Source of the DNA: Nocardia sp. alder85J
GTDB taxonomy: Bacteria; Actinomycetota; Actinomycetes; Mycobacteriales; Mycobacteriaceae
Length of the DNA stretch: 64,000 nucleotides
Reading direction: 5' to 3'
Assembly: GCF_020176955.2 (NCBI RefSeq)
Contig: NZ_JAIUCZ020000005.1
Coordinates: 372,001-436,000 of the forward strand
Shown: in pieces, positions 17,262-24,933 of the stretch
How the letters are laid out: every line of letters starts with the position of its first letter
How positions within the stretch are numbered: the stretch's first letter is position 1
Notes under the pieces: model-generated
The model's input: only the letters and a program-made list of their open reading frames with translations
The model's database searches: none
Told to the model about the DNA's origin: nothing
Position numbers and translations under genes: made by a program

Positions 17262-17540
17262 CGCGGTAGCCCCGCAGCTCGGCCCCGATAGCCCCGCAGC
17301 TCGGCCGCGGTAGCCCCGCAGCTCGGCCGCAGTGGTCCCGCAGCTCGGCCGCGGGTAGTCGCCGGGGGCCTCAGCTCCGGCCGGATGTAGCAGTTGAGTT
17401 TGCAGACGTGGTCCCGCAGCTCGGCCGCGGGTAGTCCGGTGAGCCGCCGCGGTGGCCTCGGGCGGTGCCACGCGACGATCCCCGGCGGTGCCACGCGACG
17501 ATCTCCGGCGGTGCCACGCGGTGGTGCCGGGCGAGGTGCG
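17262..17540. repeat. Two families of short GC-rich tandem repeats
   Basis: At 17262-17350 a 22-base unit containing CCCGCAGCTCGGCC is repeated four times, with a fifth copy at about 17411-17430. At about 17464-17520 a second unit of 23 bases, containing GCGGTGCCACGCGACGAT, is repeated two and a half times. They lie between the sigma factor and the next gene. No coding signal is seen in them. Confidence 0.7.
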
Positions 17541-17613
17541 AGGGGCACCGATGATTTTCGACTGGCCCGTTCGTATCAGTGGTGACCCTCGTCCCCGAAC
17601 CGGAACGGACCCC

Positions 17614-18216
17614 ATGATCAGCACCGACCAGGACACCGCCCGGCTGCGTGAGCACACCGCCGCCGAGCGCGAACGACTCACGGCCCTGCTCACCGGCCTG
17701 ACCCCGGACCAGTGGGCCGCCCCCTCGCTGTGCGAGGGCTGGCAGATCCGCGAGGTCGTCGCCCACATGACGATGGCCTTCCGCACCTCGACCTGGCAGT
17801 TCCTGCGCGGGATGGCCGCGGCCCGCTTCACCTTCGATCGCTACGCCGACCGGGCCGCGCACGCCGACACAGCGCGGATGAGCGATGCCGAGCTGCTCGC
17901 CGCACTGCGCGACAACGTGCGGCACCCGTGGCGGCCGCCGGGCGGTGGCGCCGCCGGAGCGCTCAGCCACGATGTGATCCACGGCCTCGACATCACCGAA
18001 CCGCTGAATCTCCCGCCCGCCTCCGTCGACCGGATGGCCACGGTGCTCGGCCACGCCGGTCCACGCAACTTCGCGTACTTCGGCGTCGATCTGAGCGGAA
18101 TCCGGCTGTGCGCCAACGATTCCGAGGTCGAACTCGGCACCGGCACCCCGATCACGCTGAGCACCAAGGACATCCTGCTGATCGTGACCGGCAGGCGCCC
18201 GGTACCCACACCCTGA
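17614..18216 (+). CDS. Maleylpyruvate isomerase (DinB/MDMPI) family protein
   Basis: A 200-residue protein of the TIGR03083/MDMPI_N family, whose members include mycothiol-dependent maleylpyruvate isomerase. The hallmark is LCEGWQIREVVAHM near residue 38-51, and later LSHDVIHGLDI supplies further His/Asp ligands. The N-terminus ERERLTALLTGLTPDQWAAP is the usual four-helix bundle entry. ATG at 17614 chosen because the region upstream is repeat DNA. The substrate is unknown; mycothiol use is expected from the host group. Confidence 0.9.
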   Translation: MISTDQDTARLREHTAAERERLTALLTGLTPDQWAAPSLCEGWQIREVVAHMTMAFRTSTWQFLRGMAAARFTFDRYADRAAHADTARMSDAELLAALRDNVRHPWRPPGGGAAGALSHDVIHGLDITEPLNLPPASVDRMATVLGHAGPRNFAYFGVDLSGIRLCANDSEVELGTGTPITLSTKDILLIVTGRRPVPTP

Positions 18217-18268
18217 CCGGTGTCGGCCCAGGACCGGCGCCACCGATGCCCACACCTGGACCGGCGAG

Positions 18269-18991
18269 TCAGCCCGGAGTCGGTACCACCGTCGCCCGCA
18301 CCGGATTGTGGTCGGAGACGCCGTGCAGGTCCTCGACGGCGACCGCGGTGGCGGTGGCACCGGCGGTCACCACATGGTCGATGAACTGGGATTTCGCGCC
18401 GGAGGTGCGGGGCCGGGTCGGGACGCTGCCGGGTAGCGCGGCGACCGCGAAGCGGGGACCGAGCCCGGCCGCCACCGTGTCGCGATCGGCGTTGAAGTCA
18501 CCCAGGACGACCGTGGGACCGGTTGCGGCCGTGGCCAATTCGGCCAGCCGGGCGAGCTGTCCGCCGCGGCGGGCGTCGCCGGTGACGTGAGTGGCCACCA
18601 CCGTCAGATCGCCGGTGCGGACCACCACCACCCCCTTGCCCGGGTCGTCGGCGAAGGCGGTCGCGGTGATCAGCCGGCTGCCGGGATCGGCGAGCACCAC
18701 CAGGTGTTCGTCCCGATCCCGCAGCGCGGTGGCGATCCGCCGCGATCGCGGCACTCGGGGGTAGCGCAGCGCGTGCACGGCCCGGTGCGGCACCGCCGCG
18801 CGCAGCGCCGCGAGCTGATCACCGCTGACCTCCTGCAAGGCGACGACCTGTTCCGTACGCCCGGCCACCCACCGCGTCACCGCCGCGATCCGGGCGTGTT
18901 CGTCCGGCCACCGGTCGCCGACCTCCTCGTACCAGTTCTCGGCATGCACACGATGCAGGACGTTCCAGGTGGCGACGGTGATCACGTCCAT
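18269..18991 (-). CDS. Endonuclease/exonuclease/phosphatase (EEP) family protein
   Basis: A 240-residue EEP-superfamily hydrolase. Motifs in order: TVATWNVLHR (Asn ligand), VALQEVSGDQ (Glu metal ligand), THVTGDARRGGQLARL, VLGDFNADRD (Asp/Asn) and GVSDHNPVRA with the catalytic Asp-His near the C-terminus. All key residues are present, so an active metal-dependent phosphodiesterase or nuclease is expected. No signal peptide. The gene stands alone and is divergent from the SDR-TetR operon. Confidence 0.9.
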   Translation of the reverse strand: MDVITVATWNVLHRVHAENWYEEVGDRWPDEHARIAAVTRWVAGRTEQVVALQEVSGDQLAALRAAVPHRAVHALRYPRVPRSRRIATALRDRDEHLVVLADPGSRLITATAFADDPGKGVVVVRTGDLTVVATHVTGDARRGGQLARLAELATAATGPTVVLGDFNADRDTVAAGLGPRFAVAALPGSVPTRPRTSGAKSQFIDHVVTAGATATAVAVEDLHGVSDHNPVRATVVPTPG

Positions 18992-19064
18992 ACGGTAATG
19001 GACCGCTCGCGCCGGAACACGCTGCCGGTCAACCGCACTCGATGCCCTGGCCGGCCGCCGGTTT

Positions 19065-19086
19065 ACCTACCTACCTGTAGGTAGGT
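19065..19086. promoter_or_regulatory. Palindromic operator in front of the SDR-TetR operon
   Basis: ACCTACCTAC-CT-GTAGGTAGGT is an inverted repeat with perfect 10-base arms, 37 bases upstream of the SDR start. TACCTACC-rich palindromes of this size are typical targets of TetR-type repressors, and the TetR gene is the second gene of this operon, so autoregulation is likely. Confidence 0.7.
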
Positions 19087-19122
19087 AGAGTCGTCCCGGG
19101 TTGCCGGAACGAAGGAGTGGCA

Positions 19123-19830
19123 ATGGCCGAAACTGCGGTGATCACCGGGGCCGCCGGTGGGATCGGCGCTGCGGTGGCACGCCGGCTGGCCGGCGCGGGC
19201 GTGCGCTGCGTGGTGGTGGATCGCGATCCGCGGGTGGCGGCGGTCGCGGCGGAGATCGGCGGCGAGGCCGTCGTCGGCGATCTCACCGATCCGGCGCTGT
19301 CGCAGCGGGCGGTGGCGGCCGCGGGCGACCGGCTGGACCTGCTGGTGCTCAATGCCGGGATGAATTCGGTCGACAAGGATCCCGCCACCCTGGATCTCGG
19401 CCGATACCGCGCGGTGGTCGGGGTCAATCAGGACGCGGTGGTGTGGGGTCTGCGCGCGGCGCTGCCTGTGATGCGCCGCCACGGCGGCGGCTCGATCGTG
19501 GTGACGGCGTCGCTGGCCGCCTTGCAGGGCGTGCCGCAGGACCCCATCTATACGATGACCAAACATGCCGTGATCGGCCTGGTCCGGGCGTTCTCGGGCA
19601 CGCTGGCGAAAGAGGGCATCCGGCTCGCCGCGGTCTGCCCCGGACTGGTCGACACCCCGCTGACCGAGGGCGCGCGCGACCGGTTCCGGGCGGCGGGTAT
19701 CCCGATGCTGACCGCCGACACGGTGGCCACGGAGATCGAGCGGGTGCTGCGGTCCGGCGAGCCGGGTACGGAACTGGTGGTCCGCCCCGGGCAGCCGACC
19801 GTCCGCTATCACCCGGCGCCCCTGCCGTGA
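19123..19830 (+). CDS. Short-chain dehydrogenase/reductase
   Basis: A 235-residue SDR with TGAAGGIG at the nucleotide-binding loop, LNAG (usual NNAG, first Asn replaced by Leu), catalytic Ser in VTASLAAL and YTMTKHAVIG as the YxxxK. It is followed by CPGLVDTPL. ATG at 19123 is preceded by AAGGAG at ideal spacing. The stop overlaps the GTG start of the TetR gene (GTGA), so the two are translationally coupled and share the palindromic operator upstream. Confidence 0.92.
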   Translation: MAETAVITGAAGGIGAAVARRLAGAGVRCVVVDRDPRVAAVAAEIGGEAVVGDLTDPALSQRAVAAAGDRLDLLVLNAGMNSVDKDPATLDLGRYRAVVGVNQDAVVWGLRAALPVMRRHGGGSIVVTASLAALQGVPQDPIYTMTKHAVIGLVRAFSGTLAKEGIRLAAVCPGLVDTPLTEGARDRFRAAGIPMLTADTVATEIERVLRSGEPGTELVVRPGQPTVRYHPAPLP

Positions 19831-20405
19831 GCGCCGGGCGGCGGGAGGAGATCCTGCGGGTCGCGCTCGACATGATCGCCGAGCGCGGCTACCGCGGCAC
19901 CTCCCTGGACGCCATCGCCCGCAGCATCGGGCTCACCAGGCAGGGGGTACTGCACTACTTTCCGGGCAAGCAGCAGTTGCTGGCCGCGATCCTGGAACGC
20001 ACCGCCGAACTCGGACGCGGGGAACTGCCGCCGCACCGCTTGCAGCCGGACGTGCCCGCGCAAATGGCCGCGGTGGTCGCCCACAATCGCGAGCACGCGG
20101 AGTTCGCGCAGGCGTACAGCGTGCTGATGGCCGAGAGCGCGGTCACGAGCCATCCCGCGCGCGAGCACTTCCGGGAGCACTACCGGCAGGTGCTCGCGGA
20201 GATGACGGACAGTTTCACCGAACGCTGGGGCGAGCGGCTGCCCTCCGGCCTCACCCCGCACGCGGCCGGGGTCGCCGTGCTGGCCCTGCTGGACGGGATG
20301 CAGCAGCAATGGCTGCTCGACCGCGACCGGACCGACGATCCGGAGATCATGCAAGCGGTGCTGACTGTGTTGTTCGGCACCGGATCATCCGGCGATCGGC
20401 CGTAG
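19827..20405 (+). CDS. TetR-family transcriptional regulator
   Basis: A 192-residue TetR-type repressor with the DNA-binding domain at about 5-50: REEILRVALDMIAERGYRGT, TSLDAIARSIGLTRQGVLHY and FPGKQQLLAAIL. The C-terminal ligand domain includes PHAAGVAVLALLDGMQQQWL. The GTG at 19827 overlaps the stop of the SDR gene; a longer reading upstream is out of the SDR frame and is not real. It most likely represses its own operon through the palindrome at 19065. Confidence 0.93.
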   Translation: MSAGRREEILRVALDMIAERGYRGTSLDAIARSIGLTRQGVLHYFPGKQQLLAAILERTAELGRGELPPHRLQPDVPAQMAAVVAHNREHAEFAQAYSVLMAESAVTSHPAREHFREHYRQVLAEMTDSFTERWGERLPSGLTPHAAGVAVLALLDGMQQQWLLDRDRTDDPEIMQAVLTVLFGTGSSGDRP

Positions 20406-20420
20406 CAGACCGATTACTCG

Positions 20421-20456
20421 GTAACTATATTGTTACTTGAGAGAAGTAAGTTTCTC
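20421..20456. promoter_or_regulatory. Inverted repeats upstream of the mycofactocin-type SDR
   Basis: GTAAC-TATATT-GTTAC at 20421-20436 is followed by GAGAA-GTAAGT-TTCTC at about 20441-20456. Both are short (5-base arms) but lie in the AT-rich 80-base gap before the SDR start at 20485 and may bind a regulator. Confidence 0.4.
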
Positions 20457-20484
20457 ACTGCTCGAGAACGGGATAGGACACGTC

Positions 20485-21297
20485 ATGGGAAGACTGGACG
20501 GCAAGGTCGCCTTCATCACCGGTATCGCCCGCGGACAGGGCCGGGCGCATGCCGTGCGACTGGCTCACGAGGGCGCCGACATCGTCGGCATCGACCTTGC
20601 CGGGCCGTTGCCGAACGTGCCCTACGACTCCCCCACCCCCGAGGACCTCGCCGAGACGGTGCGCCTGGTCGAGGCCGAGGGCCGCAAGATCATCGCGAAG
20701 CAGGGCGACGTGCGCGACCTCGAGGGGATGCGCGCCCTGGTCGACTCCGCGGTGGCGGACCTCGGCGGTCTGGACGTGGTGGTCGCCAACGCGGGCATCT
20801 GCGTGCCGACCACCTGGGATAATTCCACCCCGGAGATCTTCCGCGACCACATGGACATCAACGTCACCGGCGTCTGGAACACGGTGATGGTGTCGGCGCA
20901 GCACCTGATCAACCGCGGCGGCGGCTCGGTGGTCCTGATCAGCTCGTACGCCGGTAAGAAGGTGCAGCCGTTCATGGTGCACTACACCACCAGCAAGCAT
21001 GCCGTGACCGGGATGACCCGGGCCTTCGCCGCCGAACTCGGCCGCCATCACATCCGGGTCAACAGCATCCACCCCGGCGGGGTGAACACCCCGATGGGAT
21101 CCGGGGACATGCAGGGTGCGCTGGAACGGGCGAGCGCGACCAACCCGCCGCTGGCGAACATGGGCACCCCGTTCGTGCCGCAGTGGGCCGCCGAGCCGGA
21201 GGAGATCTCCGCGGTGGTCGCCTTCCTCGCCTCGGACGAGTCGCGCTTCATCACCGCGGAGCACCTGAGCATCGACGGTGGCGCGCAGTACTTCTGA
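20485..21297 (+). CDS. Mycofactocin-coupled SDR family oxidoreductase
   Basis: A 270-residue SDR of the actinobacterial group whose nicotinamide cofactor is held tightly and recycled through mycofactocin. The distinguishing features are the TGIARGQGRAHAVRLAHEGA start and the insertion between beta2 and alpha3 (PYDSPTPEDLAETVRLVEAE). Active site Ser (LISSYAGKK) and YTTSKHAVTG follow. The C-terminal half keeps HPGGVNTPM and the ending LSIDGGAQYF. ATG at 20485 is preceded by AGGA. A strong terminator follows it. It probably oxidises an alcohol in the pathway served by the neighbouring genes. Confidence 0.9.
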   Translation: MGRLDGKVAFITGIARGQGRAHAVRLAHEGADIVGIDLAGPLPNVPYDSPTPEDLAETVRLVEAEGRKIIAKQGDVRDLEGMRALVDSAVADLGGLDVVVANAGICVPTTWDNSTPEIFRDHMDINVTGVWNTVMVSAQHLINRGGGSVVLISSYAGKKVQPFMVHYTTSKHAVTGMTRAFAAELGRHHIRVNSIHPGGVNTPMGSGDMQGALERASATNPPLANMGTPFVPQWAAEPEEISAVVAFLASDESRFITAEHLSIDGGAQYF

Positions 21298-21312
21298 TCG
21301 CCGCGCGACAGC

Positions 21313-21353
21313 CCGCCGCCGCACCGGAAAATCGGTGCGGCGGCGGCCTTTTT
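21313..21353 (+). terminator. Rho-independent terminator
   Basis: A 14-base stem (arms 21313-21326 and 21333-21346, core CCGCCGCACCG with CGGTGCGGCGG) with a 6-base loop GAAAAT is followed after two C by TTTTT. It ends the SDR transcript; the T run reaches the last bases of the convergent CMD gene. Confidence 0.88.
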
Positions 21354-21991
21354 CACTCGCCGGACAGATCCGCGGACAGGTCGCGCACCTCGACACCCTC
21401 GGGCACCCGGAATTCCTCGATCAATTCCGGGCGGTCGTCGAATTCCAGCCGCAGCGCGCGGCACATGGTGGCGTGCATGTCGTACATGCAGGTGATGTAG
21501 GTGAGTTCCAGGATTTCCGGATCGGTGAGCTGCGCGCGCAGTACCGCGAAAACCTCGTCGGGCACCCGGCCGCCGTCGTACACCAGGCCGTCGGTGTAGG
21601 CCAGCACCGCCCGCTCGAGTTCGGAGTACGCGTCGCTCACCTGCCAGTGCGGAATGGCCGCGATCTTCTCCTCGGCGACGCCCAGGGAACGCATCTGCTT
21701 GGAATGCTGGGAGAAGACGAACTGACTGCCCCGGGCATATCCGGCCCGGCACTGCCCCAATTCCCGCAGCGCCGGATCCAGGCTGGCATTGCGATACAGG
21801 GAGAATCCCCTCACCGCGTGCCGGAACACCGCCGGCGACTGGGCGAACACGGTCCACCAGTCGCCGGGGGTGGCGTGGATGGTGCCGTGGTCGACCGCGG
21901 GATCCTTGTCCGGGCCGAACAACCGGTCGTAGAAGAACAGGATCCGCTCGTCGGTGACTTCGGCACGGGGTACTTCGCGCAAACGGGGCAT
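21353..21991 (-). CDS. Carboxymuconolactone decarboxylase family protein
   Basis: A 212-residue helical CMD-family protein. The central segment reads CRAGYARGSQFVFSQHSKQM, in which the second Cys of the CxxC of AhpD is absent, so a hydratase/decarboxylase-like role rather than a thiol peroxidase partner is likely. TYITCMYDMHATMCRAL near the C-terminus is the usual second helix pair. ATG at 21991 follows GAAAGGAA. It lies 38 bases after the VOC gene on the same strand and forms an operon with it, divergent from a TetR gene. Confidence 0.88.
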   Translation of the reverse strand: MPRLREVPRAEVTDERILFFYDRLFGPDKDPAVDHGTIHATPGDWWTVFAQSPAVFRHAVRGFSLYRNASLDPALRELGQCRAGYARGSQFVFSQHSKQMRSLGVAEEKIAAIPHWQVSDAYSELERAVLAYTDGLVYDGGRVPDEVFAVLRAQLTDPEILELTYITCMYDMHATMCRALRLEFDDRPELIEEFRVPEGVEVRDLSADLSGE

Positions 21992-22029
21992 GGGTGAATT
22001 CCTTTCGGGTGGTGCGAATTTCGGGCGGC

Positions 22030-22596
22030 TCAGCGACCGGACGGCACCCGGCGGTCGGCGGCGGTCTTCGGCTCGTGCGACACGTCGGCCTCGGTGAATG
22101 TGCGCGTCCAGCAGGCGAATTCGAGCACGATGCCGTCCGGGTCCTGGAAATAGAAGGAGCGCACGAAGGTTCCGGGATGGACCTGCGCCGAGACGCCCGC
22201 GCGGCTGTCGTCGTGGTTCAGGATGCGGCTGACCTTGATGCCCTCGGCCCGGACCGCGGCGTAGTACTCGTCGAACCGCTCCGCCGGGACCGCGAAGGCC
22301 ACATGGTTCATCGAGCCCACCGCGCTGGCCAGCTCCCCCTCGTCGGGCAGGCCCTTCGGCGCGGCGAGCCCGGGGCTGGCATCCGGCGAGTCGGCGAGCC
22401 AGAAGAATGCGATGGTGTTGCCGCCGCCGCAATCGAAGAAGAAATGCTGGCCCAGATCGCCGGGCAACTGGATGGTCTTCACCAGCGGCATGCCGAGCAC
22501 GCCGGAATAGAAGTCGATGGTGCGCCGCATGTCGGAACAGACCAGCGCCAGGTGATTGATTCCCTGTAATTCGTATTTCTGGTTGGATCGGCTCAT
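22030..22596 (-). CDS. VOC family, extradiol dioxygenase-like protein
   Basis: A 188-residue single VOC-domain protein with INHLALVCSDMRRTIDFYSG, then MNHVAFAVPAERFDEY, and YFQDPDGIVLEFACWT at the end; together these supply two His and one Glu for a metal site. ATG at 22596 follows GAAGGGA. It is the first gene of a two-gene minus-strand operon with the CMD gene. The operator 22647-22667 lies in front and is shared with the divergent TetR gene. Ring cleavage or glyoxalase-like chemistry is possible; the substrate is not known. Confidence 0.9.
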   Translation of the reverse strand: MSRSNQKYELQGINHLALVCSDMRRTIDFYSGVLGMPLVKTIQLPGDLGQHFFFDCGGGNTIAFFWLADSPDASPGLAAPKGLPDEGELASAVGSMNHVAFAVPAERFDEYYAAVRAEGIKVSRILNHDDSRAGVSAQVHPGTFVRSFYFQDPDGIVLEFACWTRTFTEADVSHEPKTAADRRVPSGR

Positions 22597-22646
22597 GATC
22601 GTCCCTTCCGCCGGCCTCGGACCGGCCGCCCGCTGCTCACCTAAAG

Positions 22647-22680
22647 ATGACTTGACAGTCATGTCATGTTACGGAATAGT
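22647..22680 (+). promoter_or_regulatory. Promoter and operator of the TetR gene, leaderless transcript
   Basis: A -35 TTGACA (22652-22657) and -10 AATAGT (22675-22680) are 17 bases apart. The start ATG at 22688 is only 7 bases beyond the -10, so the mRNA would begin at or next to the start codon. Interlocked inverted repeats ATGACT-TGAC-AGTCAT (22647-22662) and TGACA-GTCA-TGTCA (22653-22666) cover the -35 and form a likely TetR operator that also serves the divergent VOC-CMD operon. Confidence 0.75.
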
Positions 22681-22687
22681 CTGATCC

Positions 22688-23332
22688 ATGCCGAAGTCAT
22701 CTGTCAACAGCGCCCCCATGGCGGTCGACACGCTGACACCGCGCGGCCGCAAGACCCGGGACGCACTGCTCGATGCCGCACAGAAGGTGTTCGAGACGGT
22801 CGGATTTCTCGATGCCCGGGTGGAACTGATCTCCACCGAGGCCGGCGTCTCCTACGGCACCTTCTATCGCTATTTCGAGTCGAAGGAGGACGTGTTCGGC
22901 GAGCTGAGCACCCGGCTGTTCGAGGAGATGCACCGCCGCGACCCGGCCGGTACCGGATCGACGCCGGCGGAACGGCTCGTCGCCGCCAATCGCGCCTATT
23001 ACGCGGCATATCGGCGCAATGCCAAATTGCTGGCCATCGTCGAACAGGTCGCGACCTTCAACGAGGAATTCCGGCGGCTGCGGCACGAACACCGCCGCGT
23101 CATCATCGACCGCACCGCGCAGGCCATCGCGCGCTGGCAGAGCGAGGGCCTGGTCCGCCCGGAACTCGATCCCGAACTAGCCGCGCGCGCCATGGCCGCG
23201 ATGGTCGACCACACGTTGTATCTCTGGCTGATCCAGGGCGAGGATGCCGACGAGGACGCCCTGCTGGACACCCTCGATCAGATGTCCGTCGGCGCGCTCG
23301 GGCTGCTACCGCCCGCGCACCGCACCCGGTGA
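22688..23332 (+). CDS. TetR-family transcriptional regulator
   Basis: A 214-residue TetR-type regulator: after a short N-terminal arm (about 18 residues) come RKTRDALLDAAQKVFETVGF, VELISTEAGVSYGTFYRYFE and SKEDVFGEL, the standard DNA-binding domain at about 20-66. The C-terminal part is all helical and of the kind found in regulators of lipid or steroid catabolism genes. The gene has no ribosome binding site and appears to be leaderless. It faces the VOC-CMD operon and leads into the SnoaL-ACAD-phosphotransferase genes downstream. Confidence 0.93.
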   Translation: MPKSSVNSAPMAVDTLTPRGRKTRDALLDAAQKVFETVGFLDARVELISTEAGVSYGTFYRYFESKEDVFGELSTRLFEEMHRRDPAGTGSTPAERLVAANRAYYAAYRRNAKLLAIVEQVATFNEEFRRLRHEHRRVIIDRTAQAIARWQSEGLVRPELDPELAARAMAAMVDHTLYLWLIQGEDADEDALLDTLDQMSVGALGLLPPAHRTR

Positions 23333-23374
23333 TCAGCTCCTGACAATCACTACCCCGCAGGAGGTCCGCCTCGT

Positions 23375-23758
23375 ATGAACGAATTGGCCGATCGCTTCTT
23401 CGCCGCCGTCAGCGCCGGCGACAAGGCGACACTCACGGAACTGTACGCACCGGATGCCCGGATCTGGCACAACGACAAGGGCACCGAGGAGACCGTCACC
23501 GAGAACCTGAAGGTGCTCGGCTGGCTGCAACGGACCGTGGAAAACCTTCGCTACGAGGACATCCGGCGTCACATCCTGCCCGACGGCTTCGCCCAGCAGC
23601 ACGTGCTGCGCGGCTCGCTGCCCGGATACGGGCCGCTGGAGGTGGCGGCCTGCCTGTTCGTGCGGGTGCGCGACGGGCACATCGAGCGCATCGAGGAGTA
23701 CGTGGACTCGGCTGCCACCCAGCCGCTGCGCGACGTGCCGGCCGGGGCGCGCCGATGA
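23375..23758 (+). CDS. SnoaL/NTF2-like family protein
   Basis: A 127-residue cone-shaped NTF2-like domain protein: MNELADRFFAAVSAGDKATL, then LYAPDARIWHND and the C-terminal VRVRDGHIERIEEYVDSA. Such proteins act as isomerases, cyclases or hydratases on small hydrophobic molecules. It has an excellent ribosome binding site (AGGAGGT). Its last four bases overlap the start of the acyl-CoA dehydrogenase gene (ATGA), so the two are coupled and should act in the same pathway. Confidence 0.9.
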   Translation: MNELADRFFAAVSAGDKATLTELYAPDARIWHNDKGTEETVTENLKVLGWLQRTVENLRYEDIRRHILPDGFAQQHVLRGSLPGYGPLEVAACLFVRVRDGHIERIEEYVDSAATQPLRDVPAGARR

Positions 23759-24933
23759 CCGCGATCGGCCGGGCGACCGGCGATATCGCCGAATTGTCCG
23801 CACGGATGCGGACTTTCATCGACGAGGAGGTCATCCCGGCCGAATCCGCCCTGGCCACCGAGGATTCCGCCGCGCTCGACGGGCTGCGGGCCCGGGCCCG
23901 GGAACTCGGCCTCTGGGCGCTGGGCCATCCGGTGGAGGTCGGCGGCGGCGGGGTGCCGTTCCTCGACTTCGTCTACCTCAACGAGATCATCGGCCGATCG
24001 GAGTTCGGCCAGCTGGCCGTCGGCTCGGTGTCCATGCAGGACACCCTGATGCTGTACAAGCACGGCACCGAGGAGCAGCGCCGCCGCTGGATCCCGCCCA
24101 TCGTCGCCGGTGACACCCTGCCGTCGGTCGGGATGACCGAGCCGGAGGTGGCGGGTTCCGATCCCACCCTGGTCGCCACCCGCGCCGAGCTGGTGGACGA
24201 CACCTGGATCATCAACGGGCACAAGTGGTTCACCACAGGCGTGGCACAGGCGGGTTACTGCACGGTCTTCGCTCGCACCGAACCCGATTCCGCGCCACGG
24301 CATTCCGCGATCAGCGCGATCATCGTGCCGACCGACACCCCCGGCTTCGAGATCGTGCGCTCCATTCCCACCATGGGGCACGATCCCAGCGACCACTACG
24401 AGGTCCGGCTCACCGATGTCCGGGTCCCGGCGGGCAATCTGCTGGGCGAGCGCGGCCGCGGCTTCGCGGTGGCGCAGGATCGGCTGGGCGCGGGCCGGAT
24501 CTTCCACTGCATGCGCTGGCTCGGGCAGGCCCAGCGGGCCTACGAGCTGATGTGCGAGCGGGCCAACACCCGGTACGCGCACGGCTCGCTGCTCGCGGAG
24601 AAGGGCGAGATCCACCGGTACATCGCCGAATCCGCGGCCGAGATCCACGCCGCCCGGCTGATGACCCTCGACGCCGCCCGCGCGATGGACGCCGGGGAGG
24701 ACTTCCGGGTCCGGGTCGGGCTGATCAAGTTCTGGGGTGCGCGGATGCTGCACAACGTGATCGACCGCGCCATCCAGGTGCACGGCGCGCTGGGCCTCAC
24801 CGCCGACACCCCGCTGGAGCGGATGTACCGGCAGGCGCGGTATGCCCGCATCTACGACGGGCCCGACGAGGTGCACCGGATGTCGACCGCGCGCCGGTTG
24901 CTGCGGAGCCCGGAGGCGGCGCCGTGGCGGTGA
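23755..24933 (+). CDS. Acyl-CoA dehydrogenase family protein
   Basis: A 392-residue FAD-dependent acyl-CoA dehydrogenase. The N-terminal helical domain is followed by the beta domain with VGMTEPEVAGSDPTLV and WIINGHKWFTTG, and the C-terminal domain has IQVHGALGLTADTPLERMYR and ARIYDGPDEVHRM. The substrate-binding pattern is that of members paired with phosphotransferase-DUF6285 proteins. It overlaps the SnoaL gene by four bases and the phosphotransferase gene by about ten, giving a coupled three-gene unit. Likely acts on the CoA ester of an unknown acid. Confidence 0.93.
   Translation: MTAIGRATGDIAELSARMRTFIDEEVIPAESALATEDSAALDGLRARARELGLWALGHPVEVGGGGVPFLDFVYLNEIIGRSEFGQLAVGSVSMQDTLMLYKHGTEEQRRRWIPPIVAGDTLPSVGMTEPEVAGSDPTLVATRAELVDDTWIINGHKWFTTGVAQAGYCTVFARTEPDSAPRHSAISAIIVPTDTPGFEIVRSIPTMGHDPSDHYEVRLTDVRVPAGNLLGERGRGFAVAQDRLGAGRIFHCMRWLGQAQRAYELMCERANTRYAHGSLLAEKGEIHRYIAESAAEIHAARLMTLDAARAMDAGEDFRVRVGLIKFWGARMLHNVIDRAIQVHGALGLTADTPLERMYRQARYARIYDGPDEVHRMSTARRLLRSPEAAPWR

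Noticed and set aside
17262..17540. CRISPR array
   Set aside because: Repeats are adjacent without unique spacers of constant length and no cas genes are near.
19101..20405. A 434-codon frame that would extend the TetR gene through the SDR gene
   Set aside because: The upstream part is the SDR gene in another frame; TetR starts at the GTG overlapping the SDR stop.
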